Assembly: GCA_940671915.1 (NCBI GenBank)
Contig: CALNVZ010001419.1
Coordinates: 1-64,000, forward strand
From: Paracentrotus lividus
Lineage: Eukaryota > Echinodermata > Echinoidea > Camarodonta > Echinidae
Length of the DNA: 64,000 bases
Reading direction: 5' to 3'
This document shows, piece after piece, positions 33,270-44,233 of the stretch (positions are counted from its first letter, which is position 1; each line of letters opens with the position of its first letter). A program made the position numbers and the translations under genes. The notes beneath the pieces were generated by a model. That model had not been told where the DNA came from. It made no database searches and saw only the letters and a list, made by a program, of their open reading frames with translations.

Positions 33270-33975
33270 ATCATTAACTAAGTTTCATTCCACGTTTGTC
33301 CCCAGAATGGGAGCACAGGTTGATAACTCCCCAACTTGCCCTTATAGTTCAAGGTCTGGTCTTCTTCTATAGCTAGGGGAGAAGGCTGAAGTAGTACAAT
33401 ATTATTCTTCCACCAGAGGAGTTTGTTTCTTGCCTCCCGAGACATGTAAATATCCCAATCATAGCGACCGTTATTCAATGTTTGTGCCCTTATCTTAAAA
33501 GTTCTTTTCAGAAACTACAGTGTAGTGATCCCGGCTGTACAGATTGGAAAGAGAAAAAGTGATGAAATGAGATAAGGCAGTTGATTTCAGTTAATAATTC
33601 AACCAACAATGTTAATAAGCATTAACTGATTGATACTTTAATAAGGCTAGTGTCAGCTGTGCAAAGGCATATCTTCTGCAGTAAAAAAAGTCAGCACAAA
33701 CTTGAAAAGAGAATGAGTTCTTGCACTTCGATTTCTGGCAGCCTGACAGACATGTCATAAGTATTGAGCTGGAATCCGGGAAAGAACAGCTCGTGTGTGG
33801 GAGTGAGCACCGATTTTTCGGGGTGGATATAAAGCTGAAACCTAAAACGTGACAAATTAAATGTCAGTAATTTCTTGCACTGCATTCTGCAGTTGATTTG
33901 TTGTGTCCCCGATACAAATGGTGTCATCGCAGTAGTCTAAATTAGACAATTATTTTATACTAGTACATAACCATC
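33270..33975 (-). pseudogene. DIRS-like/tyrosine-recombinase retroelement RT-RNase H fragment
   Basis: The minus strand reads 'NLDYCDDTICIGDTTNQLQN' (RT YxDD motif, about 33955-33895) and then, after a shift, 'FQLYIHPEKSVLTPTHELFF' and 'GFQLNTYDMSVRLPE'. Further on comes 'DWDIYMSREARNKLLWWKNN' in the RNase H region. 'IHPEKS...P...L.FLGF.L' and 'LS.EA...L.WW' are typical of DIRS/Ngaro-type and related RTs. There are several stops and shifts and no recombinase domain in view. The exact family is uncertain. Confidence 0.75.
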
Positions 33976-34493
33976 TGTATGACAGGCTGTGCTAAAAAAT
34001 GGTTGTTTGCTGCCCTGTTGGTTGCTGAGCAATCTACTCAAGAAACAATCAGCGAACCCAGGTATAACCTAGCTCAAAAATAAGAGGGTAATATAGGGTC
34101 ATTATATTCCTTTGAATTGATGTTTAGAATCTTGATTTAGTGATTTTTTCAGACCCTTTTAGGACCATGCCTCCTAGGGCTGGGGTGTGAACATCTAATC
34201 TTTTTGTCTGCACACTCCCATAGTAGGAAACCTCACTGTACAGCAGTGCCCTGTACGAGGTCAATTTCATAAAAAAATACAAGTATTTGTGAAGACTAGA
34301 TGACCCGCCTCACTGAGTTTGGCAAACACAGGGTCAAATTTTAGTCATAGGCCCATTATGGGAACCTGAAATCACAAGCATTGACCCAGCCTTTCTTCTG
34401 GCATGAGTGGGTCGAATCTGCGTGTAATCTGTTAAGTTATTTAGTCATTTACGCAAACAATTCAACTCAAGGTTAGTGTGACAGTCCACGATT

Positions 34494-34751
34494 GTAGTGG
34501 AAGAAGTACCTAAGTCCACGATTGTAGTGGAAGAAGTACTTAAGTCCACGATATGGTTTATTGATTATCGGAAATCGATAAGCACGAAATTACTCATATT
34601 TGGCATATATTATTCTTTTGTGATCAAAATCAACTCCACCAAGTTTGAATCTGAAATTTTAAAAAATGTGATGTGAGGAGTAATTTGAAATATTCAAACG
34701 CTTATATCTCAGAAATAGTATTATGTGACATAAGTACTTCTTCCACTACAC
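34494..34751. mobile_element. 260-base MITE with a duplicated left end
   Basis: Termini GTAGTGGAAGAAGTAC and the complement 'gtacttcttccactac' (ending about 34749). The left terminus is present twice in tandem (34495 and 34534), separated by 'ctaagtccacgatt'. Confidence 0.8.
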
Positions 34752-34955
34752 TCTTCAATTGAATATCAGTTATCAGCATCAAGTCAAGAGGCTCCCTTTA
34801 GAGGTGGAAACCAAAGAATCTGGGCTAGAAGCCACTGCTGAGTCGGACTCCAAGTTCTCATATTCAATAATATCCGTCATCGATGTTGATGTTGTCAAAA
34901 AAATTGCCGTCAAGAATCTAGCAACTCGTCTATAACTATGCGTCGCACAATAGGC

Positions 34956-35530
34956 TCAGTACACATACCGTACATAACATGAGCGAAAAAAAAAAGGGGG
35001 CAGAGAATCTGCCGAGTGATCGAGAAGACGTGTCAAAACTTGTTTAGTTCTATGTCTAAATCTGCCTTCGAGTTCGACAACTGAATTATCAGATTTCGCA
35101 GTCGACGTCGTAACCTCTGAGTTCTGAGCGATTTTCTTCTTTCCCGCGGGGTGCTTGGACCCATACCGGGGATAGGAATAATAGATGTTAACTTTAGTTG
35201 GGTTGTTCTCGCTATTCCCGCCAGGCACTTAGGCCATGTATGGCAGTATAGCAATGTCGATGTCTGAACCGAACAACCGACCGCGGAACACTTGGGTTCA
35301 TGATGCGGTCTATAAACAGTGGAGTTATTTGCATCCATCTCCGTACAGAAGTTAAACGTATCGTTGCGTCGCAAACGCAAAATTGTAGAGGAGAAAACTT
35401 CCGAGAAAAACACTTTAGGCGAGAGTCACAAATAAATCGAACGTCCATAAGTTCCAGAAACGATGAACATCCAAATACAGGTGAAGCTGCTCAAACGAGC
35501 AGAATTAAAAGAAGAAGTTATAGATGAAAA
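34956..35530 (-). other. Unrecognised overlapping frames near a repeat end
   Basis: Minus-strand frames of 90 and 126 residues overlap. One has 'KCSAVGCSV' and 'LYCHTWPKCL' and a basic tail 'RRRLRNLI'. The cysteine spacing faintly recalls a zinc-binding DNA-recognition domain, but no family signature is complete. It lies inside the repeat end at 35605 and may be the remnant of a transposon protein. Confidence 0.25.
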
Positions 35531-35604
35531 TGACTGCTGTGGAAAGATTGCTTTCCACTTCAACGCACGTTGCGAACGAATTGACTGTGCGCATGCGTAA
35601 CGGG

Positions 35605-35643
35605 ATCTCATATAATCTCGTTCCGAGAATTATGAAGTAAAAT
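35605..35643 (-). repeat. Right member of the inverted pair with 25596-25634
   Basis: 'atctcatataatctcgttcc' and 'gagaattatgaag' are inverted relative to 25596. It ends only about 50 bases upstream of the next lectin exon, close to where the branch point should lie. Confidence 0.75.
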
Positions 35644-35691
35644 GTCATCTTATTTTTCTGATTATAATTATTGTGTACATTACCATTACAG

Positions 35692-35807
35692 TCATTCCTG
35701 ACATCGATTATATCACCTGGCCTTTCTACACCTTATTGCTACTGGTTTGGCCTCAGACAGAACGGGAGTGGTGACCCATTTACATGGATAGATGGTACTC
35801 AGATAAG
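35692..35807 (+). CDS. Exon: middle third of C-type lectin domain 2
   Basis: This 116-base exon starts after 'taccattacag' and encodes 'SFLTSIISPGLSTPYCYWFG', then 'LRQNGSGDPFTWIDGTQI'. The WIGL-type motif appears as YWFGL and the following strand as 'FTWIDG', both standard for the CTLD core. An extra Cys precedes YWFGL ('PYCYW'). It may pair with the unpaired first Cys of the 14795 exon. It enters phase 0 (matching the donor at 14970) and exits phase 2 at GTGATT, a non-consensus but acceptable donor. The intron before it is 20.7 kb and crowded with transposons. Confidence 0.85.
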
Positions 35808-36068
35808 GTGATTTTATTTCTTTTTCTGGATCTAGATTTGGATATATATGGGGCAGGGGTGTAAATTAACACTAGATAAAAACCTAGCTTCACCGTAACC
35901 TAAATGGTTAATAATAAATGTTTGCTCATATACCGTGTATACTGCAGTTTTTGGGTCTATCTTCAGCTACAGCATTGTAAGTTATCACCATTTCATACCT
36001 ATAGCACAAATTGGTTTACCTCTTAATTACAATGTCACATTCTAGATCTGTTTGTATTATCAATTCAG

Positions 36069-36214
36069 TTCTTCATTCTGGGCTCATCGAGAGCCACGTT
36101 CTGACGGATCCTGTGCATGTCTATGGTCTGATGGGGAAAATGCTTCTATTCACGGTAGATGGGGTGGAAGAACTTGCTCGAATCAACAGCCATATATCTG
36201 CGAGAGAACACTAT
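36069..36214 (+). CDS. Exon: C-terminal third of C-type lectin domain 2
   Basis: This 146-base exon, after 'attatcaattcag', encodes 'SSFWAHREPRSDGSCACLWS', then 'GRWGGRTCSN' and 'QQPYICERTL'. 'W..REPRSDGSC' corresponds to the long-loop region where EPN usually lies; here it is EPR, so the canonical mannose-type ligand set is altered. WND is replaced by WGG. The conserved cysteines before and after the last strand are present, plus one extra ('CACL'). It enters phase 2 and exits phase 1 at GTAAGG, with the same length as 7967-8112. Only 261 bases of intron separate it from the preceding exon. Confidence 0.88.
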
Positions 36215-36556
36215 GTAAGGTTCCCCGTAAGACACATATATGTAGTGTTGATATGTCAAGAATAGTTGGGTATAAACAGAATAATTTATTCAGACATCTT
36301 AAAACATGTTGACCCACCCACGCCCCACCCCTTTTTGTCATGGGGGTGTTTCCTATATCCCCCTTTAATATCCCGGATCTGCTGTGTGTCACTTTTACCC
36401 CGAAAATTTCTGCCGTCAATTAGTCATGATCATATATTTTGACAAGAGGACTTTCCGATTTTATTCTTTTCTCGAAATTATTGTGGTTATATTTAGCTGA
36501 TTACCATAATTATAAACCATTACATTAACAGAATAAGCAAAAAGAGTCAATAAATA

Positions 36557-37560
36557 GGGTACATGCAGGTAATATGGGCACCCTAAGCTCATTTGCCTAA
36601 TTTGCATAAAATTACGAAATGACACACAGTCTAATCTTTGTTTATATGAATCAATAACTACTGCTCTAACTTTTATTGTGAAGAAAAACAATTTTCACCA
36701 ACCCCCCTGTCTGCAATATTCAAATGTTGACGTCATTACCAAAGTGCCCATATTACCTGCATGTGCAGGTAAAATGTGCAGGTAATATGGGCACATGTAT
36801 TTAATGTATGTTTTAAAAACAACAATGACTCTACCATGTCAGGAATTTGCTTAAAACGTTTAAAATCATTAACTTTAAGACATAATTTGAAATTATAAGA
36901 CCCTTCAGTAAATCATTTGACTATATATTTCATTGTTATGTATTTTGTATATTAAATCTTTTTAAAAATATTATTTAGATATTTTTTTCATTATACAAGT
37001 CAATATAGGCCAACAATAAGTTATTTATATTAATCATATACTGTGAATATACCCAAAAAAATCGTAGCAAAGAGATTGATGCCTTATCCCAATACTAAGT
37101 ACCAGAATCATTTCCGCCATTTTGGATGTCCCATATTACCTGCACTAATGTTGCTGTGTCAGGCAAGTATTCAATGCCACATGGCACCCCTTCACTAAAA
37201 CAAAATGACCTTTTCACGCTAGTATGATCAAAATGAAACTATAAGCTTACTAAATATACAAAACAATTGAGGTTACCCCCTCAAACACTCTTTCACCATC
37301 CCATTCTGTGAAATATCAATTTTTACATCAGGGTAAAAAAATGCCGTAAGTTTTACATACCTTGTTGGTTTTCAGCAATTTTCTCAGAGAAATTTCGGCA
37401 TCAGATGCTCTCACGACGATATATTTTCGTATACAGTTCATATGAACAACATTATGGTGCCCACACCGGTCACCGGTCACCGGTCACCGGTCGACGGTCA
37501 CGACATGATTTGCTTCAGGTGGCCCAAATTACCTGCTGGCCCATATTACCTGCATGTACC
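36557..37560. mobile_element. 1 kb element with GTACATGCAGGTAATATGGGC termini
   Basis: Inverted termini at 36560-36580 and 37537-37557. Internal copies of the same motif sit near 36750-36795 (back-to-back) and 37130. A related copy lies at 56527-57200. It contains a (CACCGGT)4 run at 37463-37492. No ORF. Confidence 0.8.
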
Positions 37561-37624
37561 TAGTAAATATTTTCATGAAGATCCGATTAAACAGTCTACC
37601 CAAAATTTGGTTTTTCTCTCTTAG

Positions 37625-37770
37625 TGCCCAATGCAGAATGGACAGACATTCTAGGTGCACAAAACGTCCAATACCACCTACCATCAATCCCGCTGAACTA
37701 TTTCAATGCAAGAGAATATTGTCAGCATATCGGTGGAAAGCTTGGGCAGCTTAAAACATCAGCTATCAAT
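37625..37770 (+). CDS. Exon: N-terminal third of C-type lectin domain 3
   Basis: This 146-base exon follows 'tttttctctcttag' and encodes 'PNAEWTDILGAQNVQYHLPS', then 'NYFNAREYCQHIGGKLGQLK' and 'TSAIN'. The helix-1 signature 'F.AR.YC...GGKL' is clear and carries the Cys that pairs with the last CTLD Cys. The N-terminal Cys pair of long-form CTLDs is absent, so this domain is of the short form. It enters phase 1 and exits phase 0 at GTAAGT, in step with the 14795 exon. The alternative frame open across it has no CTLD features. Confidence 0.87.
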
Positions 37771-38065
37771 GTAAGTAGGCTATTACAGATGTGGAAACAC
37801 GTTCTATAAAATTAATAGTGGATATTGTATCGTACACTATACAGAGTGAGGGAAAAATGTCCCATCACTTTCAAGTTGTCTTGTTGAATAATGAACATTT
37901 AATTATGGGTTTCATAATATATCTTGGTACAGTCATCCTCCCAGCATTTGTTGGTGTTCTTTTCATTAGGATCTTTTCACGCACGACTGAGTAACATACA
38001 TTGATTGATGAAGATTAAAAACAAATGTTGATAGAATAATAATGTCTACATTAATTTACGCACAC

Positions 38066-38072
38066 CCTATCA

Positions 38073-38112
<40 letters not shown>
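38066..38112 (+). repeat. (CA)n microsatellite, with (TG)n partner at 38262-38287
   Basis: Pure CA run, and a TG run 150 bases downstream. The His/Thr-rich minus-strand frames here are products of these repeats. Confidence 0.95.
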
Positions 38113-38115
<3 letters not shown>

Positions 38116-38443
38116 CATCCTATCCCACACAAACGCACCCACGCACATGGTAAAGAGTAAACACTAACATTTCCCCTTCGATGTTTTGTTTACCAAGACC
38201 ATCACTGAATGTTAGGGACGTATTAATTCCCTCACAACTTTTTGATTGTGAATGAAGGCGTATGTGTGTGTGTGTGTGTGTGTGTGTTTGGGTGTGTTTG
38301 TTGAGGGTGTGTATCAGTGTTTGCTGGTATGGATGAAATAAGGTATATTTGTGTGTATGTGTGGGTTTGTGAGAGGGCGTGGATGTGTATGTGGTTTGTG
38401 TGTGTGTAAATGACGGTGTGTGTTTGTCTTTTTGCGTGCACAT

Positions 38444-38660
38444 ACACTGTTAGAAAAAACAAGTTGTTTAAAATATGAAACGATTGCGTGTTATCCGGTG
38501 AATCGCACAGCATTGTTGAAAATTAAACAACCTATAGTTGTGTTGACTTTTAACACTTTGGTTGTTAAAAAATTTAAACAACATAGATTGCTTAAAGACA
38601 GTTGTTTAAAATATCAACAGTATTGTTTAAGCTTTGAACAACAATTCTTTCAGGATTATG
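38444..38660. repeat. GTTGTTTAAAC-rich repeat (left part)
   Basis: 'cactgttagaaa' followed by many alternations of 'gttgtttaaa' and 'ttaaacaac'. The right part lies beyond the insertion at 40757-40800. Related copies lie at 46020-46150, 57358-57540 and 58130-58235. Confidence 0.65.
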
Positions 38661-39507
38661 TTAACCCGTTGAGAGCGGGAACCGGGTATACCCGGGTCCC
38701 GTCTAACACACTCATGGACGGGAACCGGGTATACTCGGTTCCCTAATGACCACAGCTTTATCACCAAATACCCCCTAAATTTCACCTTTTATACTACTTT
38801 TGTTTAATTTTTTGCTATATGCCGTAATTAATTTATGAAATGAGCGACATGTTGTAGTGGAAAACATGTCATAACTATTTGATATATTTAATAAATAAGC
38901 TTTTTAAATAGATATATTTCTCAGGCACTCAGGAAGAATTGCGTCAACCAGTGTATATAGGTGACCATCAGCGATTTTTATCATTTTTTTTTGGTTTCGC
39001 TGATCCTCCTTTGTATTACTTTTATTGTTAGCCCTTGACAATTCAATGGGTCAGCGCAAGGTGTAAGTGATTTTCTAACATGGGCGCGCATACACAAAAG
39101 CCCGGATGTATCTGGAGATATAAAGAAGTATCGATCGGTGGCTGTGATTAGTCAGCGATTCAAGTGGCTTAGCTGAGAAGAAAACTTTTCTTTAAATTCT
39201 TTAAAACTAATCTAAATAACTAACAATATTTAACCCCCAATTAGTACCTCAAAAGAAGAGGATATACGGCTTAGTTTAAAGTTTGTAAGAAATGAAAAGA
39301 AAAGAGTAAAGACTGAGTTTGTTTCAAGAATCAAGTCGGCAACAAAAGGACTGGAATTTTCAGTTTACAAACCGGAGGAATGCTTTTCTTGTTTACAATA
39401 TTATTATATTTTCTATGTTGTAATATCGAGTTTGACATGGGAATGTAGAATATTCAATCATGTAGTGATAAGGGCAATTGAGAACTAAGAACACCAAAAA
39501 CATTATA

Positions 39508-39509
39508 GG

Positions 39510-39570
<61 letters not shown>
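39508..39570. repeat. (TA)n microsatellite
   Basis: Pure TA run ending at the left terminus of the next element. Confidence 0.95.
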
Positions 39571-39573
<3 letters not shown>

Positions 39574-40582
39574 TGGTGGCCAAAATTATTAGAACACCTA
39601 AACCTACACAAAGTCTATAGGATTATCAATGTCCTAGTTCATTTGTCGAAATTAGATTAAAGATATCGTTTATGTGCCATGAGCTTTCATGACCCTTTAG
39701 CATAGGGTCTTAAATATATTTTGATACCAAATTTATACAGTTTCGACCATCTGGTAATGCGCAGCATTAAAAATAAGTGCGCTATGCGCTTGTGGTTTCC
39801 CCATAGACTTGTGTATTAAACATGTAGTCCAAATGCAAAAAAGTAAAATGTCAATTACATATGCCGATTACTCAAAAAATATTTGAGGTAGAAGTATGAA
39901 ACTTAGCAGGCTTATTGATTCTAATATATCTCAAATACTTGCCAAGTTTCAGAAAATTTGGTCAAATGGGGACGGGTGGATTCGCCCCCTCCCTTGGTGG
40001 TGAGATGACCAAAATAACAATGCCCATTGAAGGTTAAGACTATTTTTTCATTCACTAAAGACATTCCTTGTAAATGTATATTTTTTAGAAAGAAATTTCA
40101 TGAGCAATTCAAATATGTTGAAATATTAAGGGTCAAAGGAAAAGGGGACTTAATGGGGGCTCTAAATTAAAAATTTGGGGCCCCTCACAAATAATTCAAA
40201 AAATTCCCACAGAACATGTTACCACTTCACCCTATCGTATTGTGAATAACATTTTTGACATTCTCATGAAATTTCCTTTCAGAAAATGTATACTTTTGTA
40301 GGGAGAGACTTGATATTTTTAACGTTATGACACTTTGATCCTGATATGGGCAAGATTTTTTAGATTTTACAATTGGTAGCGTGACACAAAAAAGGCGATT
40401 TGGGGGTGAGTTGGGGGCGAGTTCCAAACGCATGACTATTTTATTTAGATTTTAAAGTGTAATAATGACTTTTGTAGACATTCCAGGCATTTAAAGGTAT
40501 ATAAATGGTCAACTGAATGAAAACAATTAAAATTAAAATTATATAAATTTACTTGGTGTTCTAATAATTTTGGCCCCCACTG
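39571..40582. mobile_element. 1 kb Tc1/mariner-type non-autonomous element
   Basis: Termini CAGTGGTGGCCAAAATTATT (39571) and its complement (ending 40582, 'ttggcccccactg') are flanked by TA. This terminus type is common among Tc1/mariner elements. The interior has no transposase. Confidence 0.82.
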
Positions 40583-40862
40583 TATATATATATATATATA
40601 TAAAATCAAGCTTCACTTCTAATATCCATTACCAGCGTGCGACCAGGCTACGCATGAGCGATTTAACCAGAGCCCGCACGCGCGGACAGGGTCGGTCCTT
40701 TTTTAATCTCGTCTCGGGGCAATGACATCAGGCCAAACAATTTCGTCGTCAACGGGTTAAACAACGTTGTTTGAGTTAAATTGTTTGAATTTTGAACATT
40801 AACTACATTATAAACTACAAAAACTTAACTGTAATTTGGGAATTTGATGGAATAAACTTGCA

Positions 40863-41361
40863 TTAAAGGGGAAGTTCACCCTGGAATTTTGTTGGTTTTA
40901 AACAATGAAGAAAAATAAAAAGAAAAATATGAATGAAAGTTTGAAGAAAATCGACCCCAAAATAGCGAAGTTATGAATATTTAAAGTTTTGATTCTGTGA
41001 CGTCACGTGCGAGCAGCTCTCCCATGTGTTGTGTATGTAAATTCCATAAATTTGTCTTTTTTCATAGTTCTTGATAAAGGAATGGGTCAATTTGATAGAG
41101 GCATGTTTATTAACATATTTTAATGGTGTATCGACAGCACAGGTGAAAAAATTTTCTTTTGAAAAAATGACACTTTATGGAATTTACATTATATAACACA
41201 TAGGAGAACTGCTCGCATGTGACGTCACAAAATAAAAACTTTAAATGTTCATAACTTCGTTATTTCTTGGTCGATTTTCTCCAAACCTGCACTCTTATTT
41301 ATCTTTTATTTTTCTTCATTTTTTAAAAACAATAAAATTCCAGGGTGAACTTCCCCTTTAA
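40863..41361. mobile_element. 499-base foldback MITE at TTAA
   Basis: 'ttaaaggggaagttcaccct' at 40863 faces its complement at 41342-41361. The arms extend about 200 bases ('gacgtcacgtgcgagcagct' against 'ctgctcgcatgtgacgtcac'). Confidence 0.9.
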
Positions 41362-41424
41362 ATCGTCTCTGCAATACGGAACTAAATTTTTCCTTGGCAA
41401 CGACAGAAATAAACGTATCTTCTT

Positions 41425-41551
41425 CGGGGGGGGGGGGGCGTTTCATGAATCCGACAAACTGTTATAAGCTACTGAAATGCTTGCATCTGATTGGCTGAGA
41501 GCAAATTTGTCAGATAAAACTTCCGACAAGTCATTTGATGAAATGCCCCCC
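41425..41551. mobile_element. 127-base MITE with poly-G terminus
   Basis: 'ggggcgtttcatgaatccga' against 'gatgaaatgcccccc'. The arms are about 35 bases with a short interior. Confidence 0.7.
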
Positions 41552-41782
41552 AGATGTTTCTCCTTTTGTCTGTCATTGAAGTGCTACCCTTGTGGCCATT
41601 TTTAATTTGCCAAAAGGATAATGGAAACATGTAAACAATTTGCGGAGAATTCTGACTCCTCCTTAATAATTTTATTCACTGATAACCCCCACCTGTAAAT
41701 AGCAAGATAGTACTACCTATAGTACGTGATCAAAGGAAATTTGTACCGTCAGTAAAGGGTATATGAGAGTATCATTTCTCAA

Positions 41783-42022
41783 AAGGAGCCTGAGCTTTCG
41801 ATCCTAGCAGAATCTTCGTCAGAGACAAAATGACACAGAAAAGTAGGGAACAAAGATGGATATAGAGAAAGACAGAAAAAAAGCTACATCTATAAATCTA
41901 CACCTAGATTTAGGTGTAGCCTTTTCTCTGTCTTTCTCTATGTCCATGTTTGTTCCCTACTTTTCTGTGTCATTTTGTATCTGACGAAGATTCTGCTTGG
42001 ATCGAAAGCTCAGGCTCCTTTT
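41783..42022. repeat. 240-base palindrome with hammerhead-like ends
   Basis: 'caaaaggagcctgagctttc' on the left faces its complement on the right, with pairing to the centre near 41905. Both arms carry 'ctgacgaagattctgc' then 'ggatcgaaagctc', resembling the terminal regions of Penelope-like elements. Confidence 0.85.
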
Positions 42023-42299
42023 GACTTCATTTTACACCATTAGCTCTCCTTTATTGGATAAGCAGTTTCAATAGTTCTCTTATTTTTTTTTTATTATTAT
42101 TTCTCCTCTTTTCTTCTTTTAATACTGTGCGCATATCAAAAGTAATCATGGTTCTCTTCTAATGTTGTATTCAAAATTTTTTAATATTTTTTTTTGATAA
42201 TCTCTAGTTTGGCATTTGTTTGTCTTTGTATTTTTGTATTATCTTTTTTTTTTTTGTGGGAGGCCTTTTTTTTTCCTGTCTTCCCCATATTTTTTTTTC

Positions 42300-43029
42300 T
42301 TAACCCTAAAAAGGCCCAGGGAGGGGGGTGGGGGTGAATCAACTCCCCCTCGACATTTTCGGCAACAATATCGCCGCTAATTGACTTTTTATTTCGTCTT
42401 GCGCATCTTTTGAAACCACTTTCGCGAAACTCGGGCATACGGTTACGACGCTGCACGATTTTCAAAAATTTCCGTCAGACCGAAAACCGATCAAAAACGT
42501 GATTATTAGTGTACAAAGTCAACGCAAATAGAGTTTCCTCACCAAATTCATAAATATATGATTATTTTCACTTTCATTGGGTAACATTAATTTGTTTTAG
42601 CATAATTATACTTCTAAAGGATTCTGCAATCAATTTTGCCCCCAAAACACAGAAAAACAAAAAGTCAAAAAACAAGGAAATACATAAGGAATTCGTAAAA
42701 CAATAAAATATATAAGAAAATGATTTTGATACCGATTTCCTTTTACAAGTGCTACAAAGAATATTTACACCAGAATTTAGCATTATAGGAGCTTTTTTTT
42801 AGTAAATTAGATCAAAAAGTATGAGCTATGCATAAATTAACATAATTAATTGATATGAAAGAAAATGTCATTATTTAAGAAAAATTAGCTATACAAACCT
42901 GTAGATTATATCGCACACTACCATTGTGCACGCGATCGGCGGCCGAGATATCAAGGAGGGGAGGGGGGGGGGGGGTATTCAACCCCCGGCTATAAGATTG
43001 CCTAAAAAGCCCGGCATGATAAGGGTTAA
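42300..43029. mobile_element. 730-base element with TTAACCCTAAAAAGGCC termini
   Basis: TTAACCCTAAAAAGGCCC at 42300 faces 'aaaaagcccggcatgataag' plus 'ggttaa' ending 43029. G-runs lie inside both ends. TTAA flanks; no ORF. Confidence 0.7.
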
Positions 43030-43116
43030 CCTTCATCCATTTTTAAGAGAAAAAAGTACAATTAATATACACATTTTTATAGTGTAATGATTGATAATAA
43101 TGCCTGATTGATAATG

Positions 43117-43423
43117 TCAGCCGATCCACAAAGTATCCCTGGCTTGATCATGGATAATGACTGTTATTATCCGTGATACCGATCTGTATATAGACGTGCA
43201 TCCGTCATTATAGACTCATTATCACTGGCAAAACCCTAACCCTAACCCTAACCCTAACCCTAACCATCTACAGGATCAGCAAAATATGTTGCGGCATTAA
43301 TTATTCAATCAGGGAAAATATGTCATTATTGACAAATATGGTCTTTGTACTGATCATCACCATGGATAATAAAAGCTATTATCCTTGGTGTTACCAGTGG
43401 ATGTTTTGTGGATCAGAGGCTGA
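43117..43423. mobile_element. 307-base MITE containing interstitial telomere repeats
   Basis: 'cagccgatccacaaagtatc' faces 'gatgttttgtggatcagagg' plus 'ctg'. Inner arms pair 'catggataatga' with 'catcaccatggataat'. (CCCTAA)5 lies at 43234-43265. Confidence 0.75.
43234..43265 (+). repeat. Interstitial telomeric repeat (CCCTAA)5
   Basis: Five perfect units of the standard metazoan telomere motif plus a partial one, inside a MITE. Confidence 0.95.
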
Positions 43424-43752
43424 ATGTCCGTAATGGGCAAAGCAAAAATTGTTAGTCGTGTCATACGCAGCCTAATTTCTTAAAAATTAATAACCAGTTC
43501 CCACTTAATCATAAATTATTCAACTTTTATTCATGTCATGTGATAAAAAAAAAATAAATAATTCAGTCATATGAACTTTCTTTGAAATTGCAAATTAGTT
43601 TCATTCCTGTTTGAAAAACTTTATAAGGCACTTGGCAAATTGCACCCCCCCCCAAAAAAAAAAAAAACAAAAAAAAATGACTAGAATAAATCAGCGTTTT
43701 CCAAACTAACTCTTCCATATGTTTTGGATTTTGTTTTCGGATGGTGACACAG

Positions 43753-43880
43753 TCATGGATTACTTCCGAATTGGGGCTAGGTCCAGGACAATTCGAACCA
43801 TTTTGGTTCGGGCTTGATGATCTAAGCATGGAAGGTGAATACCGATGGGCCGATGGAACACTTTTAAGGAATACTGCCTC
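43753..43880 (+). CDS. Exon: middle third of C-type lectin domain 3
   Basis: This 128-base exon follows 'ggatggtgacacag' and encodes 'SWITSELGLGPGQFEPFWFG', then 'LDDLSMEGEYRWADGTLLRN'. FWFGLDD is the WIGL-type core motif and 'YRWADGT' the following strand. It enters phase 0 and exits phase 2 at GTAAGT (43881), matching the other two middle exons. A shorter exon end at the AG|GA near 43867 lacks a GT. Immediately downstream is a long (TA)n run. Confidence 0.87.
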
Positions 43881-43991
43881 GTAAGTTCATTTCTAATTAC
43901 ACAATACGATTCAAAACAGATAACAAAAAAATACGACTTTCTACAAAAAATGGTCTCTTCTCTCTTTATAAAAACCACTATTCATAAATAT

Positions 43992-44071
<80 letters not shown>
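43992..44071. repeat. (TA)n microsatellite, about 40 units
   Basis: Near-pure TA run 110 bases downstream of a lectin exon. Confidence 0.95.
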
Positions 44072-44075
<4 letters not shown>

Positions 44076-44233
44076 AGAGGGTCGCAATTTATAACAACGA
44101 TGAAGTATCATTATTCAAAATATAAATTCAGGATCATCAGTTATAAGTTTCATAACATTTTTTTTTTCAAATAAAGGTCACATTCAATAGTAGAAAAGGT
44201 TCGTTATTCATACAGTTAGAAAACTGGTTGCTA

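Larger units (their letters stand above)
38661..40760. mobile_element. 2.1 kb element with TTAACCCGTTGA termini
   Basis: TTAACCCGTTGA at 38661 faces its complement ending at 40760; TTAA is the apparent target duplication. Just inside the left end is a duplicated palindrome 'gggaaccgggtatacccggg' (38677 and again, altered, at 38720). It is inserted in the GTTGTTTAAAC repeat and itself hosts the element at 39571-40582. Confidence 0.75.

Noticed and set aside
25596..35643. A single 10 kb autonomous transposon bounded by the inverted pair
   Set aside because: No matching target duplication and no transposase; the left end also overlaps a separate MITE. Kept only as a repeat pair.
38120..38513. 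His/Thr-rich minus-strand frames
   Set aside because: Translation of TG/GTGT-rich DNA.
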